A DNA stretch of 64,000 nucleotides from Novosphingobium percolationis (GTDB lineage Bacteria > Pseudomonadota > Alphaproteobacteria > Sphingomonadales > Sphingomonadaceae): assembly GCF_020179425.1 (NCBI RefSeq), contig NZ_JAILYM010000001.1, positions 310,001-374,000 on the forward strand. Reading direction: 5' to 3'. Below are positions 1 through 9,204 of this stretch, piece after piece. Below the pieces are notes generated by a model. It had not been told where the DNA came from, made no database searches, and saw nothing but the letters and a program-made list of their open reading frames with translations. How positions within the stretch are numbered: position 1 is the first letter of the stretch; the number at the start of each line of letters is the position of its first letter. Position numbers and translations under genes: made by a program.

Positions 1-1
1 G

Positions 2-1150
2 ATCGATCACCCTGACGTCTTTGCCGGAACAGCGTTCATTCTGAACTACGACGAGGCGGGCGGCTTCTTCGATCACATGCCCCCGCCAGTGCCGCCGGTG
101 GGCGACTATCGCGGGCACAGCACGGTGTCGCTGGCGGGCGAGGCGAAGGACTGGTCGCAGGCGCACGCCTGGGCAGCCGATCATGGCGCGGTGCATCCGA
201 TCGGCCTCGGCATCCGTACGCCCACGATCATCGTGTCGCCCTGGACGCGTGGCGGCCACGTCTGTTCGCAGCTGTTCGACCATACCTCGGTACTGCGCTT
301 CATCGAGCAGCGCTTCGGAGTGGCTGAGCCCAACATCAGTGCGTGGCGGCGCGCGGTGTGCGGCGATCTCACTTCCGCGTTCGATTTCGCCGTGGCCGAT
401 CCTGCGCGCGGCGTTGCGCCGAAGCCCGACGCCGCCGCCTTGCGCGAACGGCTGGCGCGCTCCGCCGCCGGAACCGACAACGCCATTCCCGCTCTCCAGC
501 AGCCGACGGCGCAACTGCCCGGCCAGCGCGCCCACCGTGCCTTGCCCTATCGCTTCGCCGTGCAGGGGACCACGACCGAGCGCGGCGCGTTGCGCATCGC
601 CATGGACAACCCCGGCCCGGTCGGTGTGACCATGACGGTCCACGATAACGCGGCGGCACAGGACCCGTGGCATTTCACCATCGGCGCGGGGCATGCCCAC
701 GCGCACGCGGACTGGGGCGCTTCGGCTACCTTCGATCTCACGCTCCACGGCCCCAATGGCTACCTGCGACGCTTTGCCGGCCACGCCGACGATGCGTTCG
801 ACGTGCTGGCACACGAAAGGCGGGACCTCGACGCGCTCGAACTCGTCCTCATCAACCGCAGTGCCGCGCCGCTGGCATTCACCGTGATGCTCGATCCCGC
901 CTATCGCGTGCATGGTCTGCGTCGGCGGCGCCTCGCCGTCGGCCCCGGCACGCAGGTCTCCCACCTCTGGCGGCTTGGCGCGAGCGATCGCTGGTACGAC
1001 CTGACGCTGCGTGTCGAAGGCAGGCCCCATGCCATGCGCCGCTTTGCCGGAATGCTTGCCACGGACCGGCCCGGCCGCACCGATCCGGGCATCGGCGCAA
1101 TGCGCGTCGATCCCGCGCAAATGTCACACAACGCTTGTTGTAAACCCTAG
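2..1150 (+). CDS. Phospholipase C, phosphocholine-specific type (5'-truncated by window edge)
   Basis: The reading frame is open from base 2, so the gene starts before the window; the ATG at 77 is internal. The first visible residues contain NYDEAGGFFDHMPPP, very like the conserved metal-site region of the secreted PlcN/PlcH (acid-phosphatase superfamily) phospholipases C. These hydrolyse phosphatidylcholine outside the cytoplasmic membrane. After the catalytic part come two tandem beta-rich C-terminal repeats of the DUF756 type, one beginning near LPYRFAVQG and one near FDVLAHERRDL. The protein ends NACCKP before TAG. About 382 codons are visible; the family is usually near 700 residues, so roughly half is missing. 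Neighbouring genes give no further clue to its role. Confidence 0.88.
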   Translation: MDHPDVFAGTAFILNYDEAGGFFDHMPPPVPPVGDYRGHSTVSLAGEAKDWSQAHAWAADHGAVHPIGLGIRTPTIIVSPWTRGGHVCSQLFDHTSVLRFIEQRFGVAEPNISAWRRAVCGDLTSAFDFAVADPARGVAPKPDAAALRERLARSAAGTDNAIPALQQPTAQLPGQRAHRALPYRFAVQGTTTERGALRIAMDNPGPVGVTMTVHDNAAAQDPWHFTIGAGHAHAHADWGASATFDLTLHGPNGYLRRFAGHADDAFDVLAHERRDLDALELVLINRSAAPLAFTVMLDPAYRVHGLRRRRLAVGPGTQVSHLWRLGASDRWYDLTLRVEGRPHAMRRFAGMLATDRPGRTDPGIGAMRVDPAQMSHNACCKP

Positions 1151-1269
1151 AACAATGTGGAGTGGCCCGGCGTCGAACCCGCCGCCTAGAGTGCAGGGCA
1201 ACGCAAGAGCGCGCGCAGGTGGCCGACGCCATCCGCGCGGGCAGGGCAGAAAAATCCGGGAGATGGGTG

Positions 1270-2922
1270 ATGGTGCAAGGTGTGAATTGGGACCGCGAGG
1301 TTGACGTTGTCGTCCTGGGATCGGGCGGCGCGGCGATGACGGCGGCGATCTCGGCCCACGATTTCGGCGCGAAGGACGTGGTGATCCTTGAAAAGACCGG
1401 CATGGTCGGCGGCACGACCGCGATGTCGGGCGGGATGCTTTGGATCCCCAACAACCATCACCAGCACGAAGCGGGCTATGAGGATTCGGACGAGGAGGTG
1501 GTGACCTACCTCGACGCCCTCGCGCCTGATGGCCTCGACCCGGAGACGCTGTGGGCCTTCATGCAGAACGGCCCCGAAATGCTGCGTTACCTGGCGGACA
1601 AGACTCCGGTGCGCCTTCGTGCGTTCAACGATTTCCCCGACTACCAGCCTTATGCGCCAGGCGCGAAGCCCGACGGCGGGCGCTCGCTCGACAACGAGGC
1701 GTTCTCGTTCGAAACGCTGGGCAAGTGGGCGGCGCGGGTCAACCCCAGCAAGATGGCCTACCCGTTGCGCGGCAGCCTGATGGAAGCGACCCAGGGCACG
1801 CTCGACGAAGCGACGCTCGCGGAGCGCGAACGCGGCGACTATCGCGGGCTCGGCCAGGCGCTGGCCGGGTCGCTGTTCAAGGCGGTGCTCGACCGCAACA
1901 TCCCGGTCGAGTTCGAGAAGCGCGCGCGCAAGCTGGTCAAGGACGGCGACCGCGTGATCGGCGTGATCGCCGAGGACGCCAGCGGCAAGGACTTCAAGGT
2001 GCGTGCCCGGCGCGGCGTGGTCATCGCCACCGGCGGGTTCGAATGGAACGAAACGCTGGTCAAGGCCTTCGTGCGCGGGCCGCTTACCGGCCCGGTCAGC
2101 GTTCCCGAAAACGAGGGCGACGGCCTGCTCATGGCGATCGAGGCCGGGGCGCAGCTCGGCAACATGCAAAACGCCTACTGGATGCAGAGCGTGCTGGAAA
2201 TGAAGCCGCAGCATCGCAACGCCAAGCCCAACTATTTGCTTGGCTCGGACGAGCGCGCGCGCCCCGGTGCGATCCTCGTCAACCGCGCGGGCAAGCGTTT
2301 CGTCAACGAATCCGCCAACTACAACGCGCTGGGCAAGTCGCTCCACGCCTTCGATGCGGGCACGCACACGTACTCCAATCTGCCGTACTGGCTGATCATC
2401 GACCAGCGCAACAAGAACAAGTACCACAACTTCAGCTCGGGGCCCGGCGCACCGCCGCCGTCCTACATGATGCAGGCCGATACGTTGGAAGAACTGGCCG
2501 AGAAGGCCGGGATCGATCCTGCGGGCCTCGTCGCCACGGTGGAGCGCTTCAATACCATGGTGCGCAACGGCCATGACGATGACTTCAATCGCGGCGACAA
2601 TACCTACGACAACTTCTACATGTGGGGCGACATGGATTTCGAGCCGCCCTACCGGACGCTGGGCGTGATCGACCAGGGGCCGTTCTACGCGGTGAAGATG
2701 GAAGCGGGCGCGCTGGGGACGGCGGGCGGGCCCAAGACCAATGCCGATGCGCAGGTCGTTGACTGGAGCGGCAACCCGATCCCTGGGCTCTATGCTGCGG
2801 GCAACGCCATGGCGGCGGTGCTGGGTGACATTTATGGCGGCGCGGGCGGCACGCTCGGGCCGGGCATGACCTTCGGCTACATCGCCGGGCGCCACCTTGG
2901 CACTGTGATCTCCAACCACTGA
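1270..2922 (+). CDS. FAD-binding dehydrogenase, 3-ketosteroid-delta1-dehydrogenase/fumarate-reductase flavoprotein family
   Basis: A 550-residue flavoprotein. An N-terminal Rossmann motif, VVVLGSGGAAMTAA (about residues 13-26), is followed by the FAD-ribose glutamate in VILEK and the GGTTAMSGG loop. The C-terminus has IYGGAGGTLGPGMTFGY, which matches the ketosteroid dehydrogenase FAD/active-site motif. KstD-type enzymes introduce a 1,2 double bond into 3-ketosteroids. This subgroup also contains poorly characterised dehydrogenases, so the substrate is not certain. The ATG at 1270 is preceded by GGGAGATGGG, and the flavin motif then starts at the usual distance; an in-frame GTG at 1162 would add 36 low-complexity residues. 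No signal peptide is seen. It is the only steroid-type gene here and has no obvious partner. Confidence 0.85.
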   Translation: MVQGVNWDREVDVVVLGSGGAAMTAAISAHDFGAKDVVILEKTGMVGGTTAMSGGMLWIPNNHHQHEAGYEDSDEEVVTYLDALAPDGLDPETLWAFMQNGPEMLRYLADKTPVRLRAFNDFPDYQPYAPGAKPDGGRSLDNEAFSFETLGKWAARVNPSKMAYPLRGSLMEATQGTLDEATLAERERGDYRGLGQALAGSLFKAVLDRNIPVEFEKRARKLVKDGDRVIGVIAEDASGKDFKVRARRGVVIATGGFEWNETLVKAFVRGPLTGPVSVPENEGDGLLMAIEAGAQLGNMQNAYWMQSVLEMKPQHRNAKPNYLLGSDERARPGAILVNRAGKRFVNESANYNALGKSLHAFDAGTHTYSNLPYWLIIDQRNKNKYHNFSSGPGAPPPSYMMQADTLEELAEKAGIDPAGLVATVERFNTMVRNGHDDDFNRGDNTYDNFYMWGDMDFEPPYRTLGVIDQGPFYAVKMEAGALGTAGGPKTNADAQVVDWSGNPIPGLYAAGNAMAAVLGDIYGGAGGTLGPGMTFGYIAGRHLGTVISNH

Positions 2923-2925
2923 CAG

Positions 2926-2955
2926 GGCGCGCGCCTCCTCAAGACGGGGCGCGCC
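2926..2955. terminator. Imperfect GC-rich hairpin after the flavoprotein gene
   Basis: GGCGCGCGCC (2926-2935) can pair with GGGGCGCGCC (2946-2955), one mismatch, across a 10-base loop, three bases after the stop codon. There is no T-tract, so termination is only a suggestion. Confidence 0.3.
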
Positions 2956-3024
2956 GTCCATGCACGGCAAGGCGACGCGCGGTCCGGCGGACTGCGCGTT
3001 GTCGTTTGGATCGCCGGCAATGCG

Positions 3025-3282
3025 TCAACTCTGCGTGCGGTCGATCATGTCCATGAAATTGCGCGCGGCGTCGCGTGTCGCTTCGTCTTTGAAGGCAACG
3101 TCAAGATCGGGCGCGCTGCCGAGCATGTGCAGCAGCGACCACAGCGCAAAACGGCGGGCCGGGTCCTGTTCGAGACCCAATTCGACCTGCATCCGTTCGA
3201 TCCCGGCGGCAAGACCGACCGGCGTGACGGTGCCAAGATCGTCCGTGCCGAAGAAGCGGCGCAACTGGTCGTCGAGTTCCAT
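3025..3282 (-). CDS. Small conserved hypothetical protein (85 aa)
   Basis: An acidic, mostly helical soluble protein. Recognisable stretches are RRFFGTDDLGTV, RRFALWSLLHMLG and AFKDEATRDAARNFMD. It has no signal peptide or membrane segment. The composition is that of a real protein rather than of a shadow frame, which here is arginine-rich. Similar short proteins in sphingomonads, as I recall, are annotated only as hypothetical. It lies upstream of HU on the same strand with about 345 bases between start codons, so it could be a separate transcript. The Shine-Dalgarno before the ATG is weak (GGAT). No function is proposed. Confidence 0.65.
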   Translation of the reverse strand: MELDDQLRRFFGTDDLGTVTPVGLAAGIERMQVELGLEQDPARRFALWSLLHMLGSAPDLDVAFKDEATRDAARNFMDMIDRTQS

Positions 3283-3310
3283 CGCCGCAGATCCCGAAAA
3301 TCATGAGCGG

Positions 3311-3347
3311 ACCGGGCGTCGCACGCGCAAAGGGCGCGACGCCCGGT
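3311..3347 (-). terminator. Hairpin downstream of HU
   Basis: ACCGGGCGTCGC (3311-3322) and GCGACGCCCGGT (3336-3347) form a perfect 12-bp stem with a 13-base loop, starting seven bases after the HU stop codon. No U-tract follows, but position and strength fit an HU transcript end. Confidence 0.6.
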
Positions 3348-3353
3348 GCGGCA

Positions 3354-3629
3354 TCAGCCGTTCAGGCGATCCTTGACGGCCTTGGCGGGCGCGAAGGTCA
3401 GCTTGCGCGAAGCGGCGATCTGGATGGTCGCGCCGGTCGAGGGGTTGCGGCCTTCGCGGGCCGGGGTGTCCTTGACCTTGAACTTGCCGAAGCCGTTCAG
3501 CGACACTTCTTCGCCCTTGGCGGCGGCGGCGGCAATGGCTTCGACGACGGAATCGACGACCTTGCGGGCATCGGCCTTGGTCAGCTCGTTGGCGGCGGCG
3601 ACGGCTTCGACGAGTTCTGCATGGTTCAT
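3354..3629 (-). CDS. hup: DNA-binding protein HU
   Basis: A 91-residue nucleoid protein, the normal length for HU. The N-terminal helical half (MNHAELVEAVAAANELTKAD) is followed by the family signature GFGKFKVKDTPAREGRNPSTG, here split over about residues 46-66. The DNA-intercalating arm tip RNPSTG is at 61-66, and KLTFAPAKAVKDRL closes the protein. HU dimers bend DNA and help compact the chromosome and assist replication and transcription. The start at 3629 is set by GAGGTG about eight bases upstream and by the universal length; longer frames running to 4160 are artefacts. The rest of the neighbourhood is metabolic. Confidence 0.97.
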   Translation of the reverse strand: MNHAELVEAVAAANELTKADARKVVDSVVEAIAAAAAKGEEVSLNGFGKFKVKDTPAREGRNPSTGATIQIAASRKLTFAPAKAVKDRLNG

Positions 3630-3930
3630 TGGAGTACACCTCGCTGATTGGAGCGCGTCTTTTAGGGGCTGGTCGCGGGCAGGGCCACACGTCACAGCCT
3701 CGTCCTGACGCGTTTTCCACCGCCGATATCGCCGATGTTCGGGCATTTTGGTCGAAATAGGCCTTGCCTCGGCAGATTCGCGGCGTGGGGGCGATGCGCG
3801 CTTGCGGACGGAGCGCGCGCCGGAACATTCCCCACACCTTGCCAGCAAACGATTGCAGTCGTATTCTGCGTGCCAAGGCAGCGCCCGCCATGCATGCCAT
3901 CGCGCGGGAAAAGACAAGGAAGAGGAACAC
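3630..3930. other. Intergenic region between HU and the sugar kinase
   Basis: This 301-base divergent spacer holds no credible gene. It must contain the HU promoter on the minus strand and the kinase promoter on the plus strand. The one clear element is the LacI-type operator at 3845-3856, about 75 bases before the kinase start. Confidence 0.6.
3845..3856. promoter_or_regulatory. LacI-family operator upstream of the sugar kinase
   Basis: GCAAACGATTGC is an imperfect palindrome with a central CG, the typical form of a LacI/GalR-family site. The same 12-mer occurs before the transporter operon (17686) and, on the other strand, before the TonB receptor (11780). The regulator is probably the LacI protein encoded at 11948. 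Confidence 0.7.
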
Positions 3931-4839
3931 ATGGAGCAAGGCAGCGGCGCAACGGGCCTGATCGGCGCGGTCGAAGCAGGCGGCACCAAGTTCGTGGCCG
4001 CGCTGGCGACGGCGCAAGGCGACGTGCTGGCGCGCGTCCGCATCCCCACCGAAACGCCCGATCGCTGCTTCCCGGCGCTGGCGGCGTTCTTCGAAGAAGT
4101 GCAAGGCCAGCATGGCGCAATCGCCGCGTTCGGCGTGGCGAGTTTCGGCCCGATTGACATCGACCCGGCTTCTCCTGCCTATGGCACGTTCACCACCACG
4201 CCCAAGCCGGGCTGGTCGGGCGCGCGCTTCCACGATGCGCTGGGCCGGTTCGGCGTGCCAATCGTGGTCGATACCGATGTCAACGGCGCGGCGCTGGGCG
4301 AATGGCAGGCGGGCGCGGGGCAGGGCTGCGACACTGTCGCCTATACCACCGTCGGCACCGGCATCGGCACCGGGGTGGTCCACAAGGGCCGCCCGCTGAT
4401 GGGCATCTCGCACTTCGAGAGCGGGCACATCCTGCCGCCGCACGATCGCGCGACCGATCCGTTCGATGGCAGTTGCCCGTATCATGGCGACTGCCTCGAA
4501 GGCCTCGCCTGCGGCCCGGCGATCGAGAAGCGCTGGGGCCGCAGCCTGGACCAGCTGGTGGACGATGCGGGCGCGGTCGACCTGATCGGCGGCTATGTCG
4601 CGCACCTCGCCGCAACGCTGGTGCTGCTGCACATGCCGGACCGGCTGATCTTCGGCGGCGGGGTGATGAAGGCGCCGGGCGTTCTGGCTTCGGTGCGTCG
4701 CCACACCGAAGCGAAACTTGGCGGTTATGTGAAGCATCCCCGGCTCCATCCGGGGCTGGAACGCTACATCGTCGCGCCGGGCCTTGGCGACGATGCCGGA
4801 ATCACCGGGGCCATCGCGCTTGGGCGGCAGGCGCTATAG
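3931..4839 (+). CDS. ROK-family sugar kinase, probable fructokinase
   Basis: A 302-residue cytoplasmic kinase that would phosphorylate the fructose released from sucrose. The phosphate loop is GAVEAGGTKFVAAL near the N-terminus, with the catalytic region VVDTDVNGAALGEW and glycine-rich YTTVGTGIGTGVV. The ROK zinc-type region is changed: GHILPPH and CPYHGDCLEGLACGPA supply Cys/His residues as in bacterial fructokinases of the ROK class. AAGGAAGAGGA lies just before the ATG at 3931. The gene is convergent with the GH32 gene, and both stop codons sit in the six bases CTATAG. A LacI operator upstream places it in the same regulon. Glucokinase or mannokinase activity cannot be excluded. Confidence 0.88.
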   Translation: MEQGSGATGLIGAVEAGGTKFVAALATAQGDVLARVRIPTETPDRCFPALAAFFEEVQGQHGAIAAFGVASFGPIDIDPASPAYGTFTTTPKPGWSGARFHDALGRFGVPIVVDTDVNGAALGEWQAGAGQGCDTVAYTTVGTGIGTGVVHKGRPLMGISHFESGHILPPHDRATDPFDGSCPYHGDCLEGLACGPAIEKRWGRSLDQLVDDAGAVDLIGGYVAHLAATLVLLHMPDRLIFGGGVMKAPGVLASVRRHTEAKLGGYVKHPRLHPGLERYIVAPGLGDDAGITGAIALGRQAL

Positions 4840-6153
4840 CGCGGAAAGACCGACCGGCAGCGGCCGGTCGGCGCGCAGGTACACGTCCGCGCCGCCAAGC
4901 CGGTGCTGAAGCGTCAACGAAAGCGCGCCTGTTGCATCGAGCAGTTCGATGCTGCCGACGTCCAGCCACAGCGTCAGGGCCGCTCCGGCCGCGACAGGGG
5001 CTTGCCAGCGCCCGTCGAGTTCGGGCGTGACCGGATCGTGGCGGGCCACGCTGACCTTGCCATGATCGCGTTCGATCAACAGGTGGCGGCCATCGGCGGC
5101 ACCGATCTCCAGCGACCACGCGCCGGTATCGGCAATCGCGATGCGCGAGGCTATCGGCATTGTCTGCGCCGCAAGCGACAGCGTCAGCGGCGCGTCCGGC
5201 CCGAAGCGGCGGGCGGTCGAGGGTTCCATGTCCTGCCGCAGCACCAGCGCGCCTTCGCGCCGCACCAGCGAGAGCCGACGGGGCACGCTCATCGCACCGC
5301 GCCAGCCCTGCAACGGCAAGTGCTTCTGATACGCATGGTTGCCCATCCACCCGATCCAGCAAGGGCGGGTCTGTTCATCGCGCGGTTCATGCCAGGCGAT
5401 CGCGGCGTAGAAGTCCGACCCGGCATCTGCCAGTTGCCACGGGCCATCGGGCGTGAAGGCCGCGCCATCGAACGTGCCCGTCAGATAGAGTGCGCCCGAT
5501 CCCGGCGCGCCCGACAGCACGTCTACCTTGAACAGCCAGCGCGAGGCGGTTTCGCCTTCGATCGGAAGTTCGATCAGCAACGGGCATTCCCACAAGTGCC
5601 CCGGCGCGTCGAGCGTCGGGATATGGCTTTGCAGCGTCCACGCCTTGAGATCGGGCGAGGCGTAGATCGCGGCGCGGTTTTCGGTCGAGAGCACCACCGC
5701 CATGATCCAGCGCGCGGTGGGGGCGTGCCAGAAAACGTTGGGATCGCGGAAATCGGCAAGCCCGATGTCGAGCACGGGATTGCCTGCGTACTTGCTCCAT
5801 GTCGCGCCCTTGTCGGTGCTGACGGCAAGGCACTGGCTCTGGCGCTGGTGCGGAATGTCTGCGCCCGTCCAGATCGCCACGATCGCGTCCTTTCCGAACC
5901 CGGCGCTGTCGGCGCGGTCGACCACGGCGGAGCCGGAAAAGACCATCACGCCGGCCTCCTCGACCAGTGCGGGCGCACGTTCCTGCCAGTGCGCCAGATC
6001 CGCGCTGACCGCGTGGCCCCAGGCCATGTGGCCCCATTCCTCGCCATGCGGGTTGTACTGATAGGCCATGTGCCAGTGCGTGCCGTCGTGGACGAGGCCG
6101 TTTGGATCGCTCAGCCAGTTGCGGGCAGGGGCATAGTGATAGCGCGGGTGCAT
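4834..6153 (-). CDS. Glycoside hydrolase family 32, sucrase/sucrose-6-phosphate hydrolase-like
   Basis: A 439-residue beta-fructosidase. The nucleophile motif is NWLSDPNG (D16), transition-state Asp is in FRDP (D137), and the acid/base is in LWECP (E189). A C-terminal beta-sandwich follows from about residue 300. There is no signal peptide, so it acts on sucrose or sucrose-like sugars in the cytoplasm after import, giving fructose for the ROK kinase. It is the last gene of the minus-strand run receptor-halogenase-oxygenase-GH32, seven bases after the oxygenase stop. Its final six bases overlap the convergent kinase gene. A preference for free sucrose rather than sucrose-6-phosphate is inferred from the absence of any PTS gene nearby. 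Confidence 0.92.
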   Translation of the reverse strand: MHPRYHYAPARNWLSDPNGLVHDGTHWHMAYQYNPHGEEWGHMAWGHAVSADLAHWQERAPALVEEAGVMVFSGSAVVDRADSAGFGKDAIVAIWTGADIPHQRQSQCLAVSTDKGATWSKYAGNPVLDIGLADFRDPNVFWHAPTARWIMAVVLSTENRAAIYASPDLKAWTLQSHIPTLDAPGHLWECPLLIELPIEGETASRWLFKVDVLSGAPGSGALYLTGTFDGAAFTPDGPWQLADAGSDFYAAIAWHEPRDEQTRPCWIGWMGNHAYQKHLPLQGWRGAMSVPRRLSLVRREGALVLRQDMEPSTARRFGPDAPLTLSLAAQTMPIASRIAIADTGAWSLEIGAADGRHLLIERDHGKVSVARHDPVTPELDGRWQAPVAAGAALTLWLDVGSIELLDATGALSLTLQHRLGGADVYLRADRPLPVGLSAL

Positions 6154-6160
6154 CTAGGCC

Positions 6161-7531
6161 TCAGGGCTTGGGGACAATGTCGAACGCGATGGTCATGCGC
6201 TCGCCGTCGGCGAAGGGCACGGTGCCGTGCCACATGGTCGAAGGGAACAGGGCGAGGCGGCCCGGTTCGGGCGCGATGTCGCCATAGGGTTCCAGCGGCA
6301 GCCCCAGTTCGGGCGGCGGCGTGCCGAAGCGCAAGTGCCCGGCGGGCGGCGGGCCGAGATCATCGCCTTGCGGCACGGTGACGTAGAGCGCCGAGCTGAT
6401 CCAGCCCATCGGATGCGTGTGGCTGGCGTGAAATCCCTGTGGGCGCAGGCGCACCGACCAACTGCCCGAAAACAGGAATTCGCCACGCGGGCGTGACAGC
6501 AGCGGATGCGCCGGATCGGGCGCGGGCAGGGCGTCGATATAGGCGCGGACCGCGCGCTCGATCGCGGCGCGCGCGCGCTGGATCACGGGATCGAGCCGCA
6601 GCAGCAGCGGGCGTTCGGTCTGCGTGCCCCCGCGCACGGATTGTTCGTGCCAGGGCGCCTGCGCGGTGTGGAGCGTGCGCAAGGTGGTCGCCAGCTCGGC
6701 AAGATCAGGCGTCGTCAGTTCGGTGTCGAACGCGCGGACGAAATCCATGCCGCGATCGAGCCATTCCGCCTGGGGATCGCCCAGCAGCCGCCACGCCAGC
6801 GACAGGTAGGGCCAGAACGCCCCCATCGTCGGTGCCCCGCGATGCCGCAACGCCACATCGCGGGCGCGCTCGATCTGCCCGCCGCGCAGGAAATGGCGCA
6901 CGCGCGCAAGGTCCAGTCCGGTGTCCTGCTCCCCCTCCAATGCATCGAACAGGGTTGGATTGTCTGCGCCTTCGCCGGATTCGCTCAACAGGTAGGCCCG
7001 GCCCATGATCGATGCGCGTTGCTGGCCGAGGTTGCTCTCGGCGGCATTGAGGACGGACCGCGCATCGTCCCAGCGCTTCGCCGCGCACAGCGCATGAAAC
7101 AGGGCCATGCGCAGGCCGAACACCTGCGGCTGCGCCTTGATCGCGCGGGCATAGCTGCGCGCGAAATCATGCTCGCCCGCTGTGGTGCGCAATGATGCCA
7201 GCGCGCGGTGCCCGTCGAGCCACAGCGGGTTGTCGGCGACCAGCGCATCGAGCATCGCATCCGCGGCAGCGGGTTCGCCCTCAGCCGCGAGCGCCATCGC
7301 ATGGCTGCGCAGAACGTCGGGCCGCTGCGGCAGCAGCGCGGCGGCGCGTGCGAACTGCGGCGCGGCGGCAAGCCCGCATTCGAAACGGATTTGCGCCAGA
7401 CCCAGCACAACCTGTGGCGCATCGGGTGCGAGCGCGGCGGCCTTGCCGATGGCGTCGAGCGCCTCTTCCATGCGCTGGCCCGCGCGCGCCGCGGCTGCGC
7501 GCGCCAGCCACGCGCCGGCGTCGTCAGCCAT
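6161..7531 (-). CDS. TPR-like protein with C-terminal 2OG-Fe(II) oxygenase domain
   Basis: 456 residues. The first two thirds are Ala-rich helical pairs of TPR type (for example [20 protein letters not shown] and [18 protein letters not shown]). The C-terminal part fits the putative 2OG-Fe(II) oxygenase family PF13759, with iron ligands suggested by HTHP (about H371/H373) and MWHGT (about H435) and a 2-oxoglutarate-binding Arg in ERMTIAF. The start ATG at 7531 overlaps the halogenase stop by eight bases, so the two are probably translationally coupled; a longer reading frame upstream is a halogenase shadow. Pairs of this kind recur beside TonB receptors in sphingomonads and Caulobacter, but their substrate is unknown. 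It might modify the receptor or the sugar. Confidence 0.8.
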   Translation of the reverse strand: MADDAGAWLARAAAARAGQRMEEALDAIGKAAALAPDAPQVVLGLAQIRFECGLAAAPQFARAAALLPQRPDVLRSHAMALAAEGEPAAADAMLDALVADNPLWLDGHRALASLRTTAGEHDFARSYARAIKAQPQVFGLRMALFHALCAAKRWDDARSVLNAAESNLGQQRASIMGRAYLLSESGEGADNPTLFDALEGEQDTGLDLARVRHFLRGGQIERARDVALRHRGAPTMGAFWPYLSLAWRLLGDPQAEWLDRGMDFVRAFDTELTTPDLAELATTLRTLHTAQAPWHEQSVRGGTQTERPLLLRLDPVIQRARAAIERAVRAYIDALPAPDPAHPLLSRPRGEFLFSGSWSVRLRPQGFHASHTHPMGWISSALYVTVPQGDDLGPPPAGHLRFGTPPPELGLPLEPYGDIAPEPGRLALFPSTMWHGTVPFADGERMTIAFDIVPKP

Positions 7532-9044
7532 GGTCGCCGGCTGGTTGACCAATCGCGGCGGCGATCGCGGCTTCGTGGCTGGGCAGGCGTTGCGCCGCTG
7601 CCTGCATCGCTGCGCGCAGCTTGCCCAGCCATTCGCGCCCATCGACGCCGCGATAGGCGGCGAGCGGATCGGTGCCCTGCGGAAGGTTGAACTGCCCGAC
7701 GTGGACCGCGAGCCAGCTTGGCGGCCCGAACAGGTCGTTGTCGCGCTGGACGAGACGGCCATGGCGGCGGAAATGCTCGATCTTGGTGGCGAGCGTGTCC
7801 GGAATGTCCATGGCTGCGCAATAGCGCCACAGCTCGCTGTCGTCGCGCTCGGTCAGTTTGTAATGCAGGATCAGGAAGTCGCGAATGCGCTCGAACTCGT
7901 TCACCGCGATGCGGTTGTATTCCTCGATCACCAGCGGATCGAAGCTGCGGTCCGGGAACAGCGCCAGCAGCTTGGAAATGCCCGCTTGGATCAGGTGGAT
8001 CGAGGTGGATTCGAGCGGCTCCATGAACCCGCTCGACAGGCCGATGGCGACAACGTTCTTCGTCCAGAAGCTGTTGCGCCGCCCGGTCACGAAGCGCAGT
8101 GGACGCGGATCGCCCAGCGGCTTGCCGTCGAGGCGCTGCGTAAGCTTGTCCGCCGCTTCGTCCTCGGACATGAACTGGCTGGAATAGACATAGCCGTTGC
8201 CGGTGCGATGCTGCAGCGGGATGCGCCATTGCCAGCCCGCTTCCTGCGCGGTGGAGCGGGTGTAGGGCGTCAGCGGCGCGACATTCTCACACGGCATGGC
8301 CACCGCGCGGTCGCAGGGCAGCCAGTGCGTCCAGTCCTGGTACCCGGCCTTGAGCGCGCCTTCGATCAGCAGGCCACGGAAGCCCGAGCAATCGATGAAC
8401 AATTCCGCATCGAGCGCGCGCGCGTCCTCCAGCGTCACGCCTTCGACAAAGCCGGTCTCGCCGTTCTGGCGCACGGATGCGATCTTGCCTTCCACCCGCA
8501 CCACGCCGCGCGCTTCGGCGTAACGACGCAGGAACGCGGCATAGAGCCCGGCGTCGAAGTGGTAGGCATAATCGAACGTCGACAACACGTTGCGCGGATC
8601 TGGCGAGGGTGGGGCGAAACGGCCCGCCTTCGCGATCTGCCAGGCCATCGCGTGATCGTCGAGCGGGGCGGTCTCGCCCTCTTCGCGCGCGCGCAGCCAG
8701 TATTGGTGCAGGTCGACGATATCGAACGCGCGGCCATAGGGGCCGAAGGGGTGAAAATAGCGATGCCCCTGCCGCCCCCAGTTCACGAACTCAATGCCGA
8801 GCTTGAACGAGCCTTTGGTCTCACGCAGGAAATCACGCTCGTCGATGCCCAGCGTCTGGTTGAAGGTGCGGATGGGCGGGATGGTCGCCTCACCTACGCC
8901 GACGGTGCCGATCTCCTCGGACTCCACCAGCGTGACCGTGCAACCTTCGCGCAGGGCATGGGCCAGCGCGGCGGCGGTCATCCATCCGGCGGTACCCCCG
9001 CCGACGATCAGGATCGAACGAATGCTGTGGGGCGATTGGGTCAT
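7524..9044 (-). CDS. Flavin-dependent tryptophan-halogenase family protein
   Basis: 506 residues, normal for the family. FAD motif VGGGTAGW at 14-21, the catalytic lysine in SFKLGI (K81, matching PrnA K79), the halogenase signature WQWRIP at 271-276 and the active-site glutamate in EPLESTS. All residues needed for FADH2-dependent halogenation are present, yet the gene sits in a sugar-uptake operon rather than a secondary-metabolite cluster. Such PrnA-like proteins beside TonB receptors are common in oligotrophic Proteobacteria, without proven activity. The start at 9044 is the ATG immediately before the FAD motif; upstream codons in the same frame lie in the terminator region. No separate flavin reductase gene is nearby. 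Confidence 0.88.
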   Translation of the reverse strand: MTQSPHSIRSILIVGGGTAGWMTAAALAHALREGCTVTLVESEEIGTVGVGEATIPPIRTFNQTLGIDERDFLRETKGSFKLGIEFVNWGRQGHRYFHPFGPYGRAFDIVDLHQYWLRAREEGETAPLDDHAMAWQIAKAGRFAPPSPDPRNVLSTFDYAYHFDAGLYAAFLRRYAEARGVVRVEGKIASVRQNGETGFVEGVTLEDARALDAELFIDCSGFRGLLIEGALKAGYQDWTHWLPCDRAVAMPCENVAPLTPYTRSTAQEAGWQWRIPLQHRTGNGYVYSSQFMSEDEAADKLTQRLDGKPLGDPRPLRFVTGRRNSFWTKNVVAIGLSSGFMEPLESTSIHLIQAGISKLLALFPDRSFDPLVIEEYNRIAVNEFERIRDFLILHYKLTERDDSELWRYCAAMDIPDTLATKIEHFRRHGRLVQRDNDLFGPPSWLAVHVGQFNLPQGTDPLAAYRGVDGREWLGKLRAAMQAAAQRLPSHEAAIAAAIGQPAGDHG

Positions 9045-9085
9045 GGCATCACCGGATAAGGCGGATGGGCGGGGCTGGAAACGGA

Positions 9086-9123
9086 AAAAGGCGGGGCGGG
9101 CCAGTGGACCGCTCCCGCCTTTT
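9086..9123 (-). terminator. Hairpin between TonB receptor and halogenase (distal)
   Basis: AAAAGGCGGG (9086-9095) pairs with CCCGCCTTTT (9114-9123). Read on the minus strand the right arm is followed by TTTTTCC, so this resembles an intrinsic terminator or attenuator after the receptor gene. Confidence 0.6.
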
Positions 9124-9160
9124 CCTGTGCGACCCTGACGGGCTTGGTGTGCGAGACGAG

Positions 9161-9187
9161 ACCCCGGCCGGAGGGAATGGCCGGGGT
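9161..9187 (-). terminator. Hairpin directly after TonB receptor stop
   Basis: ACCCCGGCC (9161-9169) and GGCCGGGGT (9179-9187) form a perfect 9-bp stem, 17 bases beyond the receptor stop. With the next hairpin it probably lowers expression of downstream genes relative to the receptor, or protects the receptor mRNA 3' end. Confidence 0.55.
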
Positions 9188-9204
9188 TCCTTCGCGGGGC
9201 TCGG

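Noticed and set aside
1128..1141. Small inverted repeat ACAAC-GCTT-GTTGT at the end of the phospholipase gene
   Set aside because: Five-base arms inside coding sequence; too short to call a terminator or operator.
1186..2970. A 594-codon minus-strand frame opposite the flavoprotein gene
   Set aside because: Antisense shadow; low-complexity Arg/Val/His content and no motifs, while the plus-strand frame has full FAD motifs.
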